Positions 18,421-24,749 of a stretch of DNA of 64,000 nucleotides are shown one piece after another; the stretch's first letter is position 1; each line of letters opens with the position of its first letter. A program made the position numbers and the translations under genes. Origin of the DNA: Veillonellaceae bacterium (lineage in GTDB: Bacteria; Bacillota_C; Negativicutes; UBA1444); assembly GCA_012798135.1 (NCBI GenBank), contig JAAZNU010000003.1:9856-73855 (forward strand). The letters are read 5' to 3'. The notes beneath the pieces were generated by a model. The model was given only the letters and a program-made list of their open reading frames with translations, was not told where the DNA came from and searched no databases.

Positions 18421-18926
18421 CTATGCATCCATCCTTCCAGACGTTTTACCGACAAGGGAATAAACAACAACTGAATGATCAGACCCGGAATTCCTTTGGC
18501 GACCATAGCGCCAAGGTAAACCAAGGGAGTCCAGGGAAACTCCACGAACTGCGCCAGCAGCCCTACCATCATCCCGGCGACAAGCCGTCCTGCCAGCATC
18601 GCCCCGATCAGTGCGGTCAGCAATCCTTTACCCGGATGCAGCCAACCGGCAACACCACCGTATACGGCCAACTCCGGAATCATAAGTGGCAAGTTAGGAA
18701 ACAATGGCGGCATTCCCGTTAACAACGTACTGCAAATCGGCGTCAGAATACCGACCAGCGCTCCGGTCATCGGACCGCACAGCAGTCCGGCCAGCAAAAC
18801 CGGAATGTGCATCGGCAAAAAGATCGATCCGGACGCCCCCGCGGCATGAAAAGCCACTGGCAGCAACACTCCGGCGGCGATGAGTACCGCGCCCCGCGCA
18901 CCATTCTGCAACGCCGACACTTTCAA
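18417..18926 (-). CDS. ECF-type S-component, orphan substrate-binding membrane protein
   Basis: A 169-residue protein made almost wholly of membrane helices with the S-component style HMPVLLAGLLCGPMTGALVG and GMPPLFPNLPLMIPELAVYG. In ECF transporters such proteins bind a vitamin or metal and need EcfA and EcfT for energy; none is adjacent, so it may share the EcfA/EcfT encoded at 36221-38765. The start is most likely TTG 18926, seven bases after GGAGG; the longer frame from 18947 would bury this site. It is the first gene behind leader 1 and overlaps the receptor gene by 4 bases. Confidence 0.75.
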   Translation of the reverse strand: MKVSALQNGARGAVLIAAGVLLPVAFHAAGASGSIFLPMHIPVLLAGLLCGPMTGALVGILTPICSTLLTGMPPLFPNLPLMIPELAVYGGVAGWLHPGKGLLTALIGAMLAGRLVAGMMVGLLAQFVEFPWTPLVYLGAMVAKGIPGLIIQLLFIPLSVKRLEGWMHR

Positions 18927-18944
18927 AGTCTTTCCTCCTTTCAC

Positions 18945-18996
18945 CAAAATAAAGAACCGGAATCGACCTTCTTCAGACGGTCAACTCCGGTTCTTT
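18945..18996 (-). terminator. Second hairpin terminator in leader 1
   Basis: An inverted repeat AAAGAACCGGA...TCCGGTTCTTT encloses a 24-base loop with its own partial pairing. It lies between the leader-1 attenuator and the S-component start and is followed by UUUAUUUU on the minus strand. Together with the hairpin at 19039-19084 it makes two terminators in series. Confidence 0.6.
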
Positions 18997-19038
18997 AAAA
19001 AGATTCCGGTGGCTTCAGCCATTTGTCAGAAAAAAAAA

Positions 19039-19139
19039 GCCATGAAGATCAAGTTCCCTGGCGGAACTGACAAACCTTCATGGCTTAGTCTTTGTATCCA
19101 CAGTCGCCGCTTCAGCGACGTTTGGCGGTGCATCCCGCC
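19039..19139 (-). ncRNA. Leader 1: conserved hairpins and attenuator before the S-component/TonB receptor unit
   Basis: From a start near 19139 the RNA would fold a GGCGG/CCGCC hairpin with a GAUGCA loop (19124-19139) and a CGUCGC/GCGGCG hairpin with a UGAA loop (19105-19120). An ACAAA...CC-augaa-GG...UUUGU pairing follows, mutually exclusive with a strong GCCAUGAAG/CUUCAUGGC terminator (19039-19084) ending in nine U. Loops and spacer bases are the same as in leader 2, while two stem positions differ by wobble-preserving changes. This indicates a conserved RNA rather than chance. Confidence 0.72.
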
Positions 19140-19145
19140 TTATTC

Positions 19146-19174
19146 ATAATAACGGGAAACCGCATTAAAGTCAA
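19146..19174 (-). promoter_or_regulatory. Sigma-A promoter for the S-component/TonB receptor unit
   Basis: TTGACT (19169-19174), a 17-base spacer and TATTAT (19146-19151) lie just after the stop of the GYF-domain gene. The arrangement relative to the hairpins is the same as in the promoter at 15754-15782, including the GCGGTT-CCCGTTAT segment. Confidence 0.7.
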
Positions 19175-19181
19175 GGCTTCG

Positions 19182-20120
19182 TTACCCGTATATCCGACTT
19201 TCCAGCGCAAACTGCCGCATAAACCAACGCGCGTACCAATGGAGAGTCCAGGGAATAGGAATAATCACGATGGCGGAAAAAACGAACACCAGGGTCCGCC
19301 ACAAAATTTCCAGCCCAGTACCGGTAAACGTCAACTGGATATTCGTTCCTTCCACCTTTCGGCACACCCAGCGCATATTAGCGGCAACAACCCAAGCCCA
19401 GCCAATAATCGTAAACACTGATAAACCAATTAAGAGATACCAGCTAACGAACCGCCAATATCCCCCGGTAAACCGGAGGGCTAATGGGCGTCCGTCCGCC
19501 GTCAGTTTACCTACGACCCAGCGGATCAGCACTAGGGAAAGATAGGGTTGCAAAAACAATGGAATAAGCTGAAACATAGGATTTTTAACGACGCCGAGAT
19601 AACCACTCAGAGCCAGGACAATACAAAACAACCACTTGTCCCCGGGGGTGCCGGTAAATTCCAGACGTGATAACTGTGGTAGCCGCAAGTGCGCGATAAA
19701 CCATTGATAGAAACCAGTAATGCTCCAGGGAGCCGGAATAATCAGAAGCGTGCCGAATATGAGGAGCAGAGTCCGACCAAACAGAGCGCCCACGCCGCCA
19801 ATAAATTCTATCGGCTGAGGAGAAACGTTCCCGCCCGGATTGACGGCCGAACTGAAAAAAGCCCCGGCTTTGACCCATTCCGTCATTCCTTCGCTGCATA
19901 TCAGAGCATCGCCGGCCACCTGCCCCCGCATCACCCAGTCCCGCAACTGCTCCTCGGGATACGGCCCCGACTGTTGTCCCGCGATCAATACATACCAAGT
20001 TCGTGCTACCGGCGGAAAAGTTCCCGGAAGCGGCGGTGGATTCATCGGCAAACTTGTTCCGCAAGCACCACAAAAGTTTGCCGAATTCGGATTGTCAACT
20101 CCACATTGGGCACAACGCAA
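19182..20120 (-). CDS. Zinc-ribbon/GYF-domain multi-pass membrane protein (DUF898-like)
   Basis: The 312-residue protein has an N-terminal zinc ribbon (CAQCG...CGACG), a GYF_2-type domain at about residues 38-85 (WYVLIAGQQSGPYPEEQLRD, WVKAGAF), and about six membrane segments in two similar halves (GVGALFGRTLLLIFGTLLIIPAPW and LEILWRTLVFVFSAIVIIPIPW), as in DUF898-like proteins. The start is most likely TTG 20120, because the only good Shine-Dalgarno (GGAGG) lies 8 bases before it and inside the longer GTG-initiated frame. Function unknown. Its end abuts the leader-1 promoter. Confidence 0.75.
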   Translation of the reverse strand: MRCAQCGVDNPNSANFCGACGTSLPMNPPPLPGTFPPVARTWYVLIAGQQSGPYPEEQLRDWVMRGQVAGDALICSEGMTEWVKAGAFFSSAVNPGGNVSPQPIEFIGGVGALFGRTLLLIFGTLLIIPAPWSITGFYQWFIAHLRLPQLSRLEFTGTPGDKWLFCIVLALSGYLGVVKNPMFQLIPLFLQPYLSLVLIRWVVGKLTADGRPLALRFTGGYWRFVSWYLLIGLSVFTIIGWAWVVAANMRWVCRKVEGTNIQLTFTGTGLEILWRTLVFVFSAIVIIPIPWTLHWYARWFMRQFALESRIYG

Positions 20121-20213
20121 AATAATCTCCTCCACAAATTCAGCAATGGCGATTCACAGATAATATGAAATTTATTTTATACCTTTTCCCAAGTTTATTC
20201 CAGTCCAAAATAC

Positions 20214-20265
20214 AAAAAAGCCATGAACGTTGCGGTTTCTGCTGAAACCGTCAATCCTCCATGGC
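20214..20265 (-). terminator. Terminator after the CxxC gene, related to the leader 1/2 attenuators
   Basis: The hairpin GCCAUGGAGGAUUGACGGUU...CAUGGC followed by UUUUUU starts about 22 bases after the CxxC gene stop. Its sequence copies the GCCATG-AAGG-TTTG-C-GTT pattern of leaders 1 and 2, and the bases before it (GCAGCGATAGTTGAAAGATTCA) also resemble them. It may be a degenerate third leader for the GYF gene or simply a terminator of common origin. Confidence 0.65.
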
Positions 20266-20287
20266 TGAATCTTTCAACTATCGCTGC

Positions 20288-20581
20288 TTAGTACTGTTCG
20301 CGTTGACGCCGGAAGCATTCGCGACACAAAATCGGCCGACCGGTTTTTGGCTCGAACGGCACTTCTGTTGGTGCACCGCACTCACTGCAAATAGCCGGAT
20401 ACATGACCCGTTCCCGGCCTTCAGTGTTGTTCTGGCGCTGTCTTCTGGCCGACCGGCAGGCAGGGCAGCGCGCCGGTTCGTTCTCAAAACCTTTCTCGGC
20501 GTAAAAAGCCTGTTCGCCGGCGGAGAAGATAAAATCAGCGCCGCATTCCTTGCATTTGAGTGTTTTGTCCTGATACTCCAT
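20288..20581 (-). CDS. Small CxxC-x17-CxxC zinc-ribbon protein
   Basis: This 97-residue protein carries two cysteine pairs in each half: CKECG...CPACR (residues 10-42) and CSECG...CRECF (residues 68-91). The second matches the CxxC-x17-CxxC pattern typical of small zinc-binding proteins of unknown function in Firmicutes and Chloroflexi. There is no signal peptide. The ATG at 20581 follows an AGGAGA site. Upstream lie a local promoter (20658-20686) and, beyond a terminator, a class I cyclic-di-GMP riboswitch, so expression may be tied to cyclic-di-GMP. Confidence 0.85.
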   Translation of the reverse strand: MEYQDKTLKCKECGADFIFSAGEQAFYAEKGFENEPARCPACRSARRQRQNNTEGRERVMYPAICSECGAPTEVPFEPKTGRPILCRECFRRQREQY

Positions 20582-20657
20582 TTCCTCATCTCCTGAATTT
20601 AATAATATTAAAGCGGGGCCAGACTATTAGGAATAGTTCCTATTAATCTGTAAATTA

Positions 20658-20686
20658 ATCATACCCCTCCTTTTGCCCCGGGTCAA
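20658..20686 (-). promoter_or_regulatory. Proximal promoter of the CxxC gene
   Basis: TTGACC (20681-20686), 17 bases, then TATGAT (20658-20663). It lies downstream of the riboswitch terminator and about 75 bases before the gene, so the gene could be transcribed independently of the riboswitch. Confidence 0.6.
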
Positions 20687-20705
20687 CCCAAATAACAAAT
20701 AAAAA

Positions 20706-20741
20706 CGCCGGCTGCCTTCTTGTGCGGAATGCAGCCTGGCG
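20706..20741 (-). terminator. Terminator of the cyclic-di-GMP riboswitch
   Basis: CGCCAGGCTGC pairs with GGCAGCCGGCG around a 14-base loop and is followed by TTTTTATTTG. The 5' arm is also the 3' end of the aptamer, so ligand binding and termination should compete. Confidence 0.75.
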
Positions 20742-20825
20742 GTCATCAGCAAAGTACTTTACTCTTAGACCCATGGCTTTGCGTCCTTGTCTTTAAACAA
20801 GTTTGCCCATATCAACAGCTATGCG
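20731..20825 (-). ncRNA. Class I cyclic-di-GMP riboswitch (GEMM)
   Basis: The minus strand carries the diagnostic core GGGCAAAC, a short stem-loop, GGACGCAAAGCC, then GGGTCTAAG and TGACCGCCAGGCTGC, in the order of the class I cyclic-di-GMP aptamer. The expression platform is the terminator at 20706-20741. Because the aptamer 3' strand is needed for the terminator, ligand binding probably allows read-through; this polarity is inferred. The next gene is the CxxC protein. Confidence 0.85.
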
Positions 20826-20881
20826 GCCGCTCTCTGCCGTTTTATCAAGACCATCGCAAAATCCAGATTATTTCCAAATTA

Positions 20882-20910
20882 ATTTTATCCAAATTTTCAA
20901 TCATAGTCAA
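20882..20910 (-). promoter_or_regulatory. Promoter for the cyclic-di-GMP riboswitch transcript
   Basis: TTGACT (20905-20910), 17 bases, TAAAAT (20882-20887), in AT-rich DNA between the orphan 106-residue gene and the aptamer. The RNA would begin about 50 bases before the riboswitch core. Confidence 0.6.
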
Positions 20911-20948
20911 TCATTTCGACTCCCGATAGTAATAAATTATTTTCATGA

Positions 20949-21269
20949 TTAATTATACCTCCGTGCCGGATTCACGACTTCGAACGCCGACAAGATTCCG
21001 GCCGCAGCCGTTGGTAGATCCAGCTGTTGATTAGACAGCATTTCGCCCATGTTCAGCATAATCGCCGTTGTATTTTGCATCATGGAACGGGCGCCGGCGA
21101 TCAGCGCTTCGTTCCGCGCCAGCACCGATTCACGATAGATCGCGCAGGCGATGCTTAGCAACAGCGTCATCTGCTCCCTGAGCGAGGCCGAATCGCAACG
21201 TGCAGCTTGCTCCCGCACTCGTGCCAGACAGTCCTGGTATTGGCGAATCAACTCATTCATCTCATGCAT
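20949..21269 (-). CDS. Helical 106-residue protein of unknown function behind a cobalamin riboswitch
   Basis: The product is predicted to be all-helical (MHEMNELIRQYQDCLARVRE..., then LLLSIACAIYRESVLARNEALIAG and MLNMGEMLSNQQLDLPTAAAGIL) without a signal peptide or recognised motif. It has two cysteines and many methionines. I chose ATG 21269, seven bases after GGAGGT; an ATG at 21284 would put the ribosome binding site inside the gene. It is the only gene directly downstream of the cobalamin riboswitch at 21430-21625 and its two terminators, so it should be made when cobalamin is scarce. Function unknown. Confidence 0.75.
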   Translation of the reverse strand: MHEMNELIRQYQDCLARVREQAARCDSASLREQMTLLLSIACAIYRESVLARNEALIAGARSMMQNTTAIMLNMGEMLSNQQLDLPTAAAGILSAFEVVNPARRYN

Positions 21270-21311
21270 TGCTTGAACCTCCATACTTTATGCAATTCGA
21301 AACATACACAC

Positions 21312-21342
21312 AAAAAAAAAACAGCTTCCCGATCAGAAAGCT
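21312..21342 (-). terminator. Second terminator downstream of the 21.5-kb cobalamin riboswitch
   Basis: AGCTTTC-loop-GGGAAGCT followed by ten T on the minus strand, about 40 bases before the orphan gene. It follows another complete terminator at 21363-21389. Confidence 0.75.
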
Positions 21343-21362
21343 ATTTGGGCACAAGCAACCCC

Positions 21363-21389
21363 AAAAAAATCCCGGCAAAATATGCCGGG
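21363..21389 (-). terminator. First terminator downstream of the 21.5-kb cobalamin riboswitch
   Basis: CCCGGCATATTTTGCCGGG followed by ATTTTTTT. It is the likely expression platform nearest the aptamer; the same hairpin sequence recurs in the riboswitch at 44570-44750. Confidence 0.8.
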
Positions 21390-21429
21390 AAGAAGATGAG
21401 CACAGCTGCTGCGCCAAAATCCCCTCCCC

Positions 21430-21625
21430 ATCACGCGTGGGTAAAAGCGGTGATTGTCAGACAGGCAGTTCTCCTGGCTTACGGATCATCGCTTACCCAA
21501 GCCTTCCCAAGACTCTCGTCCCAGTAGCATAACTATGGGTCCACTCCCCGATACAGTGGCGGGACCGCGCCGGTATCGCACCGGACTTCCCTATTAAGCC
21601 CTTTCGGGCACCTATCCCTACTATG
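21430..21625 (-). ncRNA. Cobalamin riboswitch upstream of the orphan 106-residue gene
   Basis: On the minus strand the aptamer runs from ATAGGTGCCCGAAAGGGC through TTAATAGGGAAGTCCGGTGC and CGCGGTCCCGCCACTGTA to the B12 box AGCCAGGAGAACTGCCTG (21463-21480). All conserved blocks are present and in order. It is followed by two terminators and then the 106-residue orphan gene. Confidence 0.95.
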
Positions 21626-21656
21626 AAGTTGTCAAAAATTAATATTTTCGTCTATT

Positions 21657-21685
21657 ATTCTGTCATCCGTCGATTCATTTGTCAA
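21657..21685 (-). promoter_or_regulatory. Promoter of the orphan-gene cobalamin riboswitch
   Basis: TTGACA (21680-21685), 17 bases, CAGAAT (21657-21662), about 30 bases upstream of the aptamer and after the stop of the TIM-barrel gene. Confidence 0.5.
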
Positions 21686-21752
21686 CACCAGTATCCAATG
21701 TAATATTGCAGTCAGAGTGCCCTGCCCCGGATTTTTAGCCGAAAAATTTAAG

Positions 21753-22733
21753 TTAAGTTGCAGTAAGTGGGCTGCCCCCCGCCAGTCCCAATGCCGCCCG
21801 TTGTCCGGCCACCTTTGTCGCCCAGTCCAGCGGCGACTTTTGCACAAACTCATGGACTAACCATTGCGGTTGCACGAAGTTGAGCAACCTCCGGGCCGTG
21901 GTTGTCGAAAACGGCTCGTGCCGGTCGATCCGCATCACGTGGCGCATGTCCTCCATGATGTCACGGGGTAGCCGGTCGGTCTGCCGCATCCGGCGAACGT
22001 ACTCCCCCGACAGGGAACAATGCAGATGCATACCGCGAATTCGTTCGCACAGATTTCCTAATCCGTCCAGTACTCGCAAAACATAATCCACACCGTCTGC
22101 CTCGTCGACTAGGTCCTGGTTCGTATTCATCAGATGACCCGTATCCAGCATTAACCCGACCCGCGGATGCCGGATTGTGTCCAGAAGAAATGCCGTCAAC
22201 TCCCTGTCCAGCAAAGTCAACCCCGGCCACCACAAGTTTTCCAACAACAGTTCCACATCATCGGGGATCGCCGGTGTCAATTCGTTGATCCATTGGCAGG
22301 CATCCCGCACGACTTCCCGAGATGTCGCGCTGAATCGCCAATCGTAGATCTCTTCCAGACGGTTGTGGCACACGTGCAACACCAAATATTTCGCACCGGT
22401 CGCCACCGACTGACGGATATTGTTCCGATAACGCTCAAGCCAATTTCCGCGTTTTAGTCCGCCGAAAATGGCGACGACCTCTTCCTCCGAATGAAACTGC
22501 CGCAACAGCTCCATCTTATCGCCCCGCCAAAAGTCCAGCCAACTCGGCCAAAAATGCAAATGGGAACCCTGTATCCATTCTCGTCGATGCACTGAGGGAT
22601 CCCAATCTTCGCAGAGCATCATCTCCAAGCCGGCCAATTCATTGCGCTGCAAAAACTGCGCCAACGTCACCGCATTGTTATCTATTAGGTCCAGATCTGT
22701 CCGATAGTTCGACAGGTTAACCAGCTCCAGCAT
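21753..22733 (-). CDS. TIM-barrel (xylose isomerase/AP-endonuclease-2-like) protein
   Basis: The 326-residue protein resembles the sugar-phosphate isomerase/epimerase TIM-barrel family. It has alternating strand/helix repeats with metal-ligand-like residues in HVCHNRLEEIYD, LLLENLWWPG, VGLMLDTGHLMN and IRGMHLHCSLSGEYV. These His/Asp/Glu positions fit a divalent metal site. The substrate is unknown. It is the last gene of the long corrinoid cluster, 152 bases after the HlyD-type gene, and may also have its own promoter (22776-22803). An isomerase, hydrolase or lyase role on a corrinoid side chain would be speculation. Confidence 0.75.
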   Translation of the reverse strand: MLELVNLSNYRTDLDLIDNNAVTLAQFLQRNELAGLEMMLCEDWDPSVHRREWIQGSHLHFWPSWLDFWRGDKMELLRQFHSEEEVVAIFGGLKRGNWLERYRNNIRQSVATGAKYLVLHVCHNRLEEIYDWRFSATSREVVRDACQWINELTPAIPDDVELLLENLWWPGLTLLDRELTAFLLDTIRHPRVGLMLDTGHLMNTNQDLVDEADGVDYVLRVLDGLGNLCERIRGMHLHCSLSGEYVRRMRQTDRLPRDIMEDMRHVMRIDRHEPFSTTTARRLLNFVQPQWLVHEFVQKSPLDWATKVAGQRAALGLAGGSPLTAT

Positions 22734-22775
22734 AATGCCTCACTTCATTACCGTTTGACATTTTACGCAATTTAT

Positions 22776-22803
22776 TGTATATCGCCTGCACCGTTTTCGC
22801 CAA
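22776..22803 (-). promoter_or_regulatory. Possible internal promoter before the TIM-barrel gene
   Basis: TTGGCG (22798-22803), 16 bases, TATACA (22776-22781), in the only sizeable gap of the operon. The -35 is imperfect. Confidence 0.4.
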
Positions 22804-22885
22804 GTTCAAATAAAGCCTATCAACTTTCATGATCATTGTACTACCTGGTGGCTACCTGGCAGCCATTCCGATATTTTTTCAGGAG

Positions 22886-23971
22886 TCAGTGATGATGACC
22901 GCTGCCCGGCAATCCCAAAGACATTCCCGACATTCTGAGTTTGGCGCCGCGCGGCAGCAGAACTTTATCGCCTTCCCGCAAACCGTCGACGACTTCCACA
23001 CGATCCAACCCCGCTAGCCCTTTCCGAATGTCGACTTCCCGAATTTCGTCGCCGTCCAACACCCGGACGAATGATTGGCGGCCTCGATTGTTCACTGCTA
23101 CTGTCGGTATATTCAATACATCCTTTTTCTGCGCCGCCACCAGCGTGACCCGTACCGTCATATTCGGCCGCAAGTCCGGCTGTGCTCCCTTCGGGGATAT
23201 CGTCACCGGATAGTACACCACATTTTGCTGTTGAGCGGCCTTCGCCGAGATGCTGGTAATCTCGCCCATAAACATCCGGCGGGGAAAGGCATCGACCGCG
23301 AACCCGACTTTCTGACCGGTGCGAATTTTGCCGATATCCGCTTCGTCGATCAGCGCTTGCAGTTCAAACCGCGTCACGTCAGCGACAGTCATGATCACCA
23401 TCGGGCTGGACAGTCCGGAAGAAACCGTCTGGCCGGCAGGAATCGGTTTGCCCACGACGATACCGTCGATCGGCGAACGGATCACGCTATCGGCCAACTG
23501 GGCCGCCGCCATTTCATATTCGGCCGCCGCCACTTCCCAGTCCATGCGGGCGGCATCCAACTCTTTTCGGGCAATACCGCCGGCAACAGCCAATAGTTTC
23601 AGCCGCTCATAATTCTTCCGACTGACTTCCCGCTTGGCGTCGGCCTGCTCGGTCAAAGCACGGTAATGGCTGTCATCGAGTACCGCCAGCACCTGCCCGA
23701 CATGCACCCGGTCATTTTCCCGCACCCGCACCTCGATAATCCGCCCGGTAATTTTAGCGCTAACGTCTACCGAGTTCACCGCCACGACCGAACCCGTTGC
23801 CTGCACCAAAGAACGCACCATTCCCCGTTTCACCGTCACCGTTCGGCCCAGCGGCGTCGCCTTGGCGTTTTTTCGACAATAGTACCAACCGGTTCCCGCG
23901 ATTGCCGCCACGATCAACATGGCGACCAATACTTTCCCCAAGCCGGACAAATTCCGGTCATTTTTTATCAT
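22886..23971 (-). CDS. HlyD-type periplasmic adaptor of an ABC exporter
   Basis: The 361-residue membrane-fusion protein has an N-terminal signal anchor (LGKVLVAMLIVAAIAGTGWYY). A lipoyl/barrel-sandwich half-motif follows (SVDVSAKITGRIIEVRVRENDRVHVGQVLAVLD), then a short coiled-coil hairpin (about residues 75-140), the second half-motif (VIRSPIDGIVVGKPIPAGQTV), and beta-barrel and membrane-proximal domains ending in GLREGDKVLLP. I prefer ATG 23971 with an AGGA site; a GTG at 24037 overlaps the permease gene. It should connect the adjacent ABC-2 transporter to the cell envelope. Substrate unknown. Confidence 0.88.
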   Translation of the reverse strand: MIKNDRNLSGLGKVLVAMLIVAAIAGTGWYYCRKNAKATPLGRTVTVKRGMVRSLVQATGSVVAVNSVDVSAKITGRIIEVRVRENDRVHVGQVLAVLDDSHYRALTEQADAKREVSRKNYERLKLLAVAGGIARKELDAARMDWEVAAAEYEMAAAQLADSVIRSPIDGIVVGKPIPAGQTVSSGLSSPMVIMTVADVTRFELQALIDEADIGKIRTGQKVGFAVDAFPRRMFMGEITSISAKAAQQQNVVYYPVTISPKGAQPDLRPNMTVRVTLVAAQKKDVLNIPTVAVNNRGRQSFVRVLDGDEIREVDIRKGLAGLDRVEVVDGLREGDKVLLPRGAKLRMSGMSLGLPGSGHHH

Positions 23972-24005
23972 ATGATCCTGTTCCGCCAATTTTTCACCGT
24001 CTTTC

Positions 24006-24749
24006 TTATCGACGCACCCGTTCCATCGTCCAAACACTGACCCCGGTCAACGCCAGCACATACACCGACAAATTCAGCCAGGAAGCCATTGGCGCCGCGC
24101 CGCCCGCGCCAATGGCCCGCAGCGCATACGTACAGTGCGTCAGCGGCAACAGCTCGATGACTAGCCGCACGGCCGCCGGCAGCTTGCTGAGATTGAAAAA
24201 CGTCGCACACAAAAACGACATCGGCAACAGCACATAAGTGCTGAAATTTCCCATGTCTTCATGGGAATTGATCAGCATGGCCGCCACGAATCCCAAAGCG
24301 GCGAACGCCAGACAGTTCAGCGTCACAATCGCGGCAAACGCAACGTTGACCTGAAACCGCGCACCGAACAAGTAGGCCAGCGTAATGATGATGGCGGAGG
24401 AGATCAAGCCTCGGGCGGCGCCGGCAATAATTTTACCTAGCACGAACGCCAACGGGCTGATGGGGGCAACCAAATATTCCTCCAACGTTTTGTGATAGAG
24501 GCGACTCATATTGAGCGGCGACCCCACGGAGTTAAAGCTGATGTTCATCGAGTTCAACGCCAGAATGCCGGGAACGATGAAGTCCAGGTAGCTGTTGCTG
24601 CCATCCATCTGTACATTGCGGCCGAGTCCCCAGCCGAATGCCACCAGATAAAGGATTGGCGTCACCATCCGTGAAAAAATGAAAGTTTTCATACGCTGGC
24701 GCAGCACTACCCAGTCCCGCCAAAAAACCGTCGCGATATCTTGCAACAT
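24006..24749 (-). CDS. ABC-2 type exporter permease
   Basis: This 247-residue protein has six membrane segments in the ABC-2 permease arrangement and the family motif EEYLVAPISPLAFVLGKIIAGAARGL. The start is ATG 24749, whose A overlaps the TAA of the ATPase gene (TAATG). A longer frame upstream is an artefact of overlap with that gene. It pairs with the ATPase encoded just before and the HlyD-type adaptor after, resembling YbhFGSR-like exporters. Confidence 0.9.
   Translation of the reverse strand: MLQDIATVFWRDWVVLRQRMKTFIFSRMVTPILYLVAFGWGLGRNVQMDGSNSYLDFIVPGILALNSMNISFNSVGSPLNMSRLYHKTLEEYLVAPISPLAFVLGKIIAGAARGLISSAIIITLAYLFGARFQVNVAFAAIVTLNCLAFAALGFVAAMLINSHEDMGNFSTYVLLPMSFLCATFFNLSKLPAAVRLVIELLPLTHCTYALRAIGAGGAAPMASWLNLSVYVLALTGVSVWTMERVRR

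Noticed and set aside
15645..20265. The three GCCATG/CATGGC hairpins as a mobile repeat or CRISPR-like array
   Set aside because: Spacing is irregular, copies sit at transcription control positions and two have associated promoters; no direct-repeat/spacer pattern.
20720..20929. Plus-strand 69-codon frame
   Set aside because: It covers the antisense of the cyclic-di-GMP riboswitch and its promoter; no ribosome binding site.
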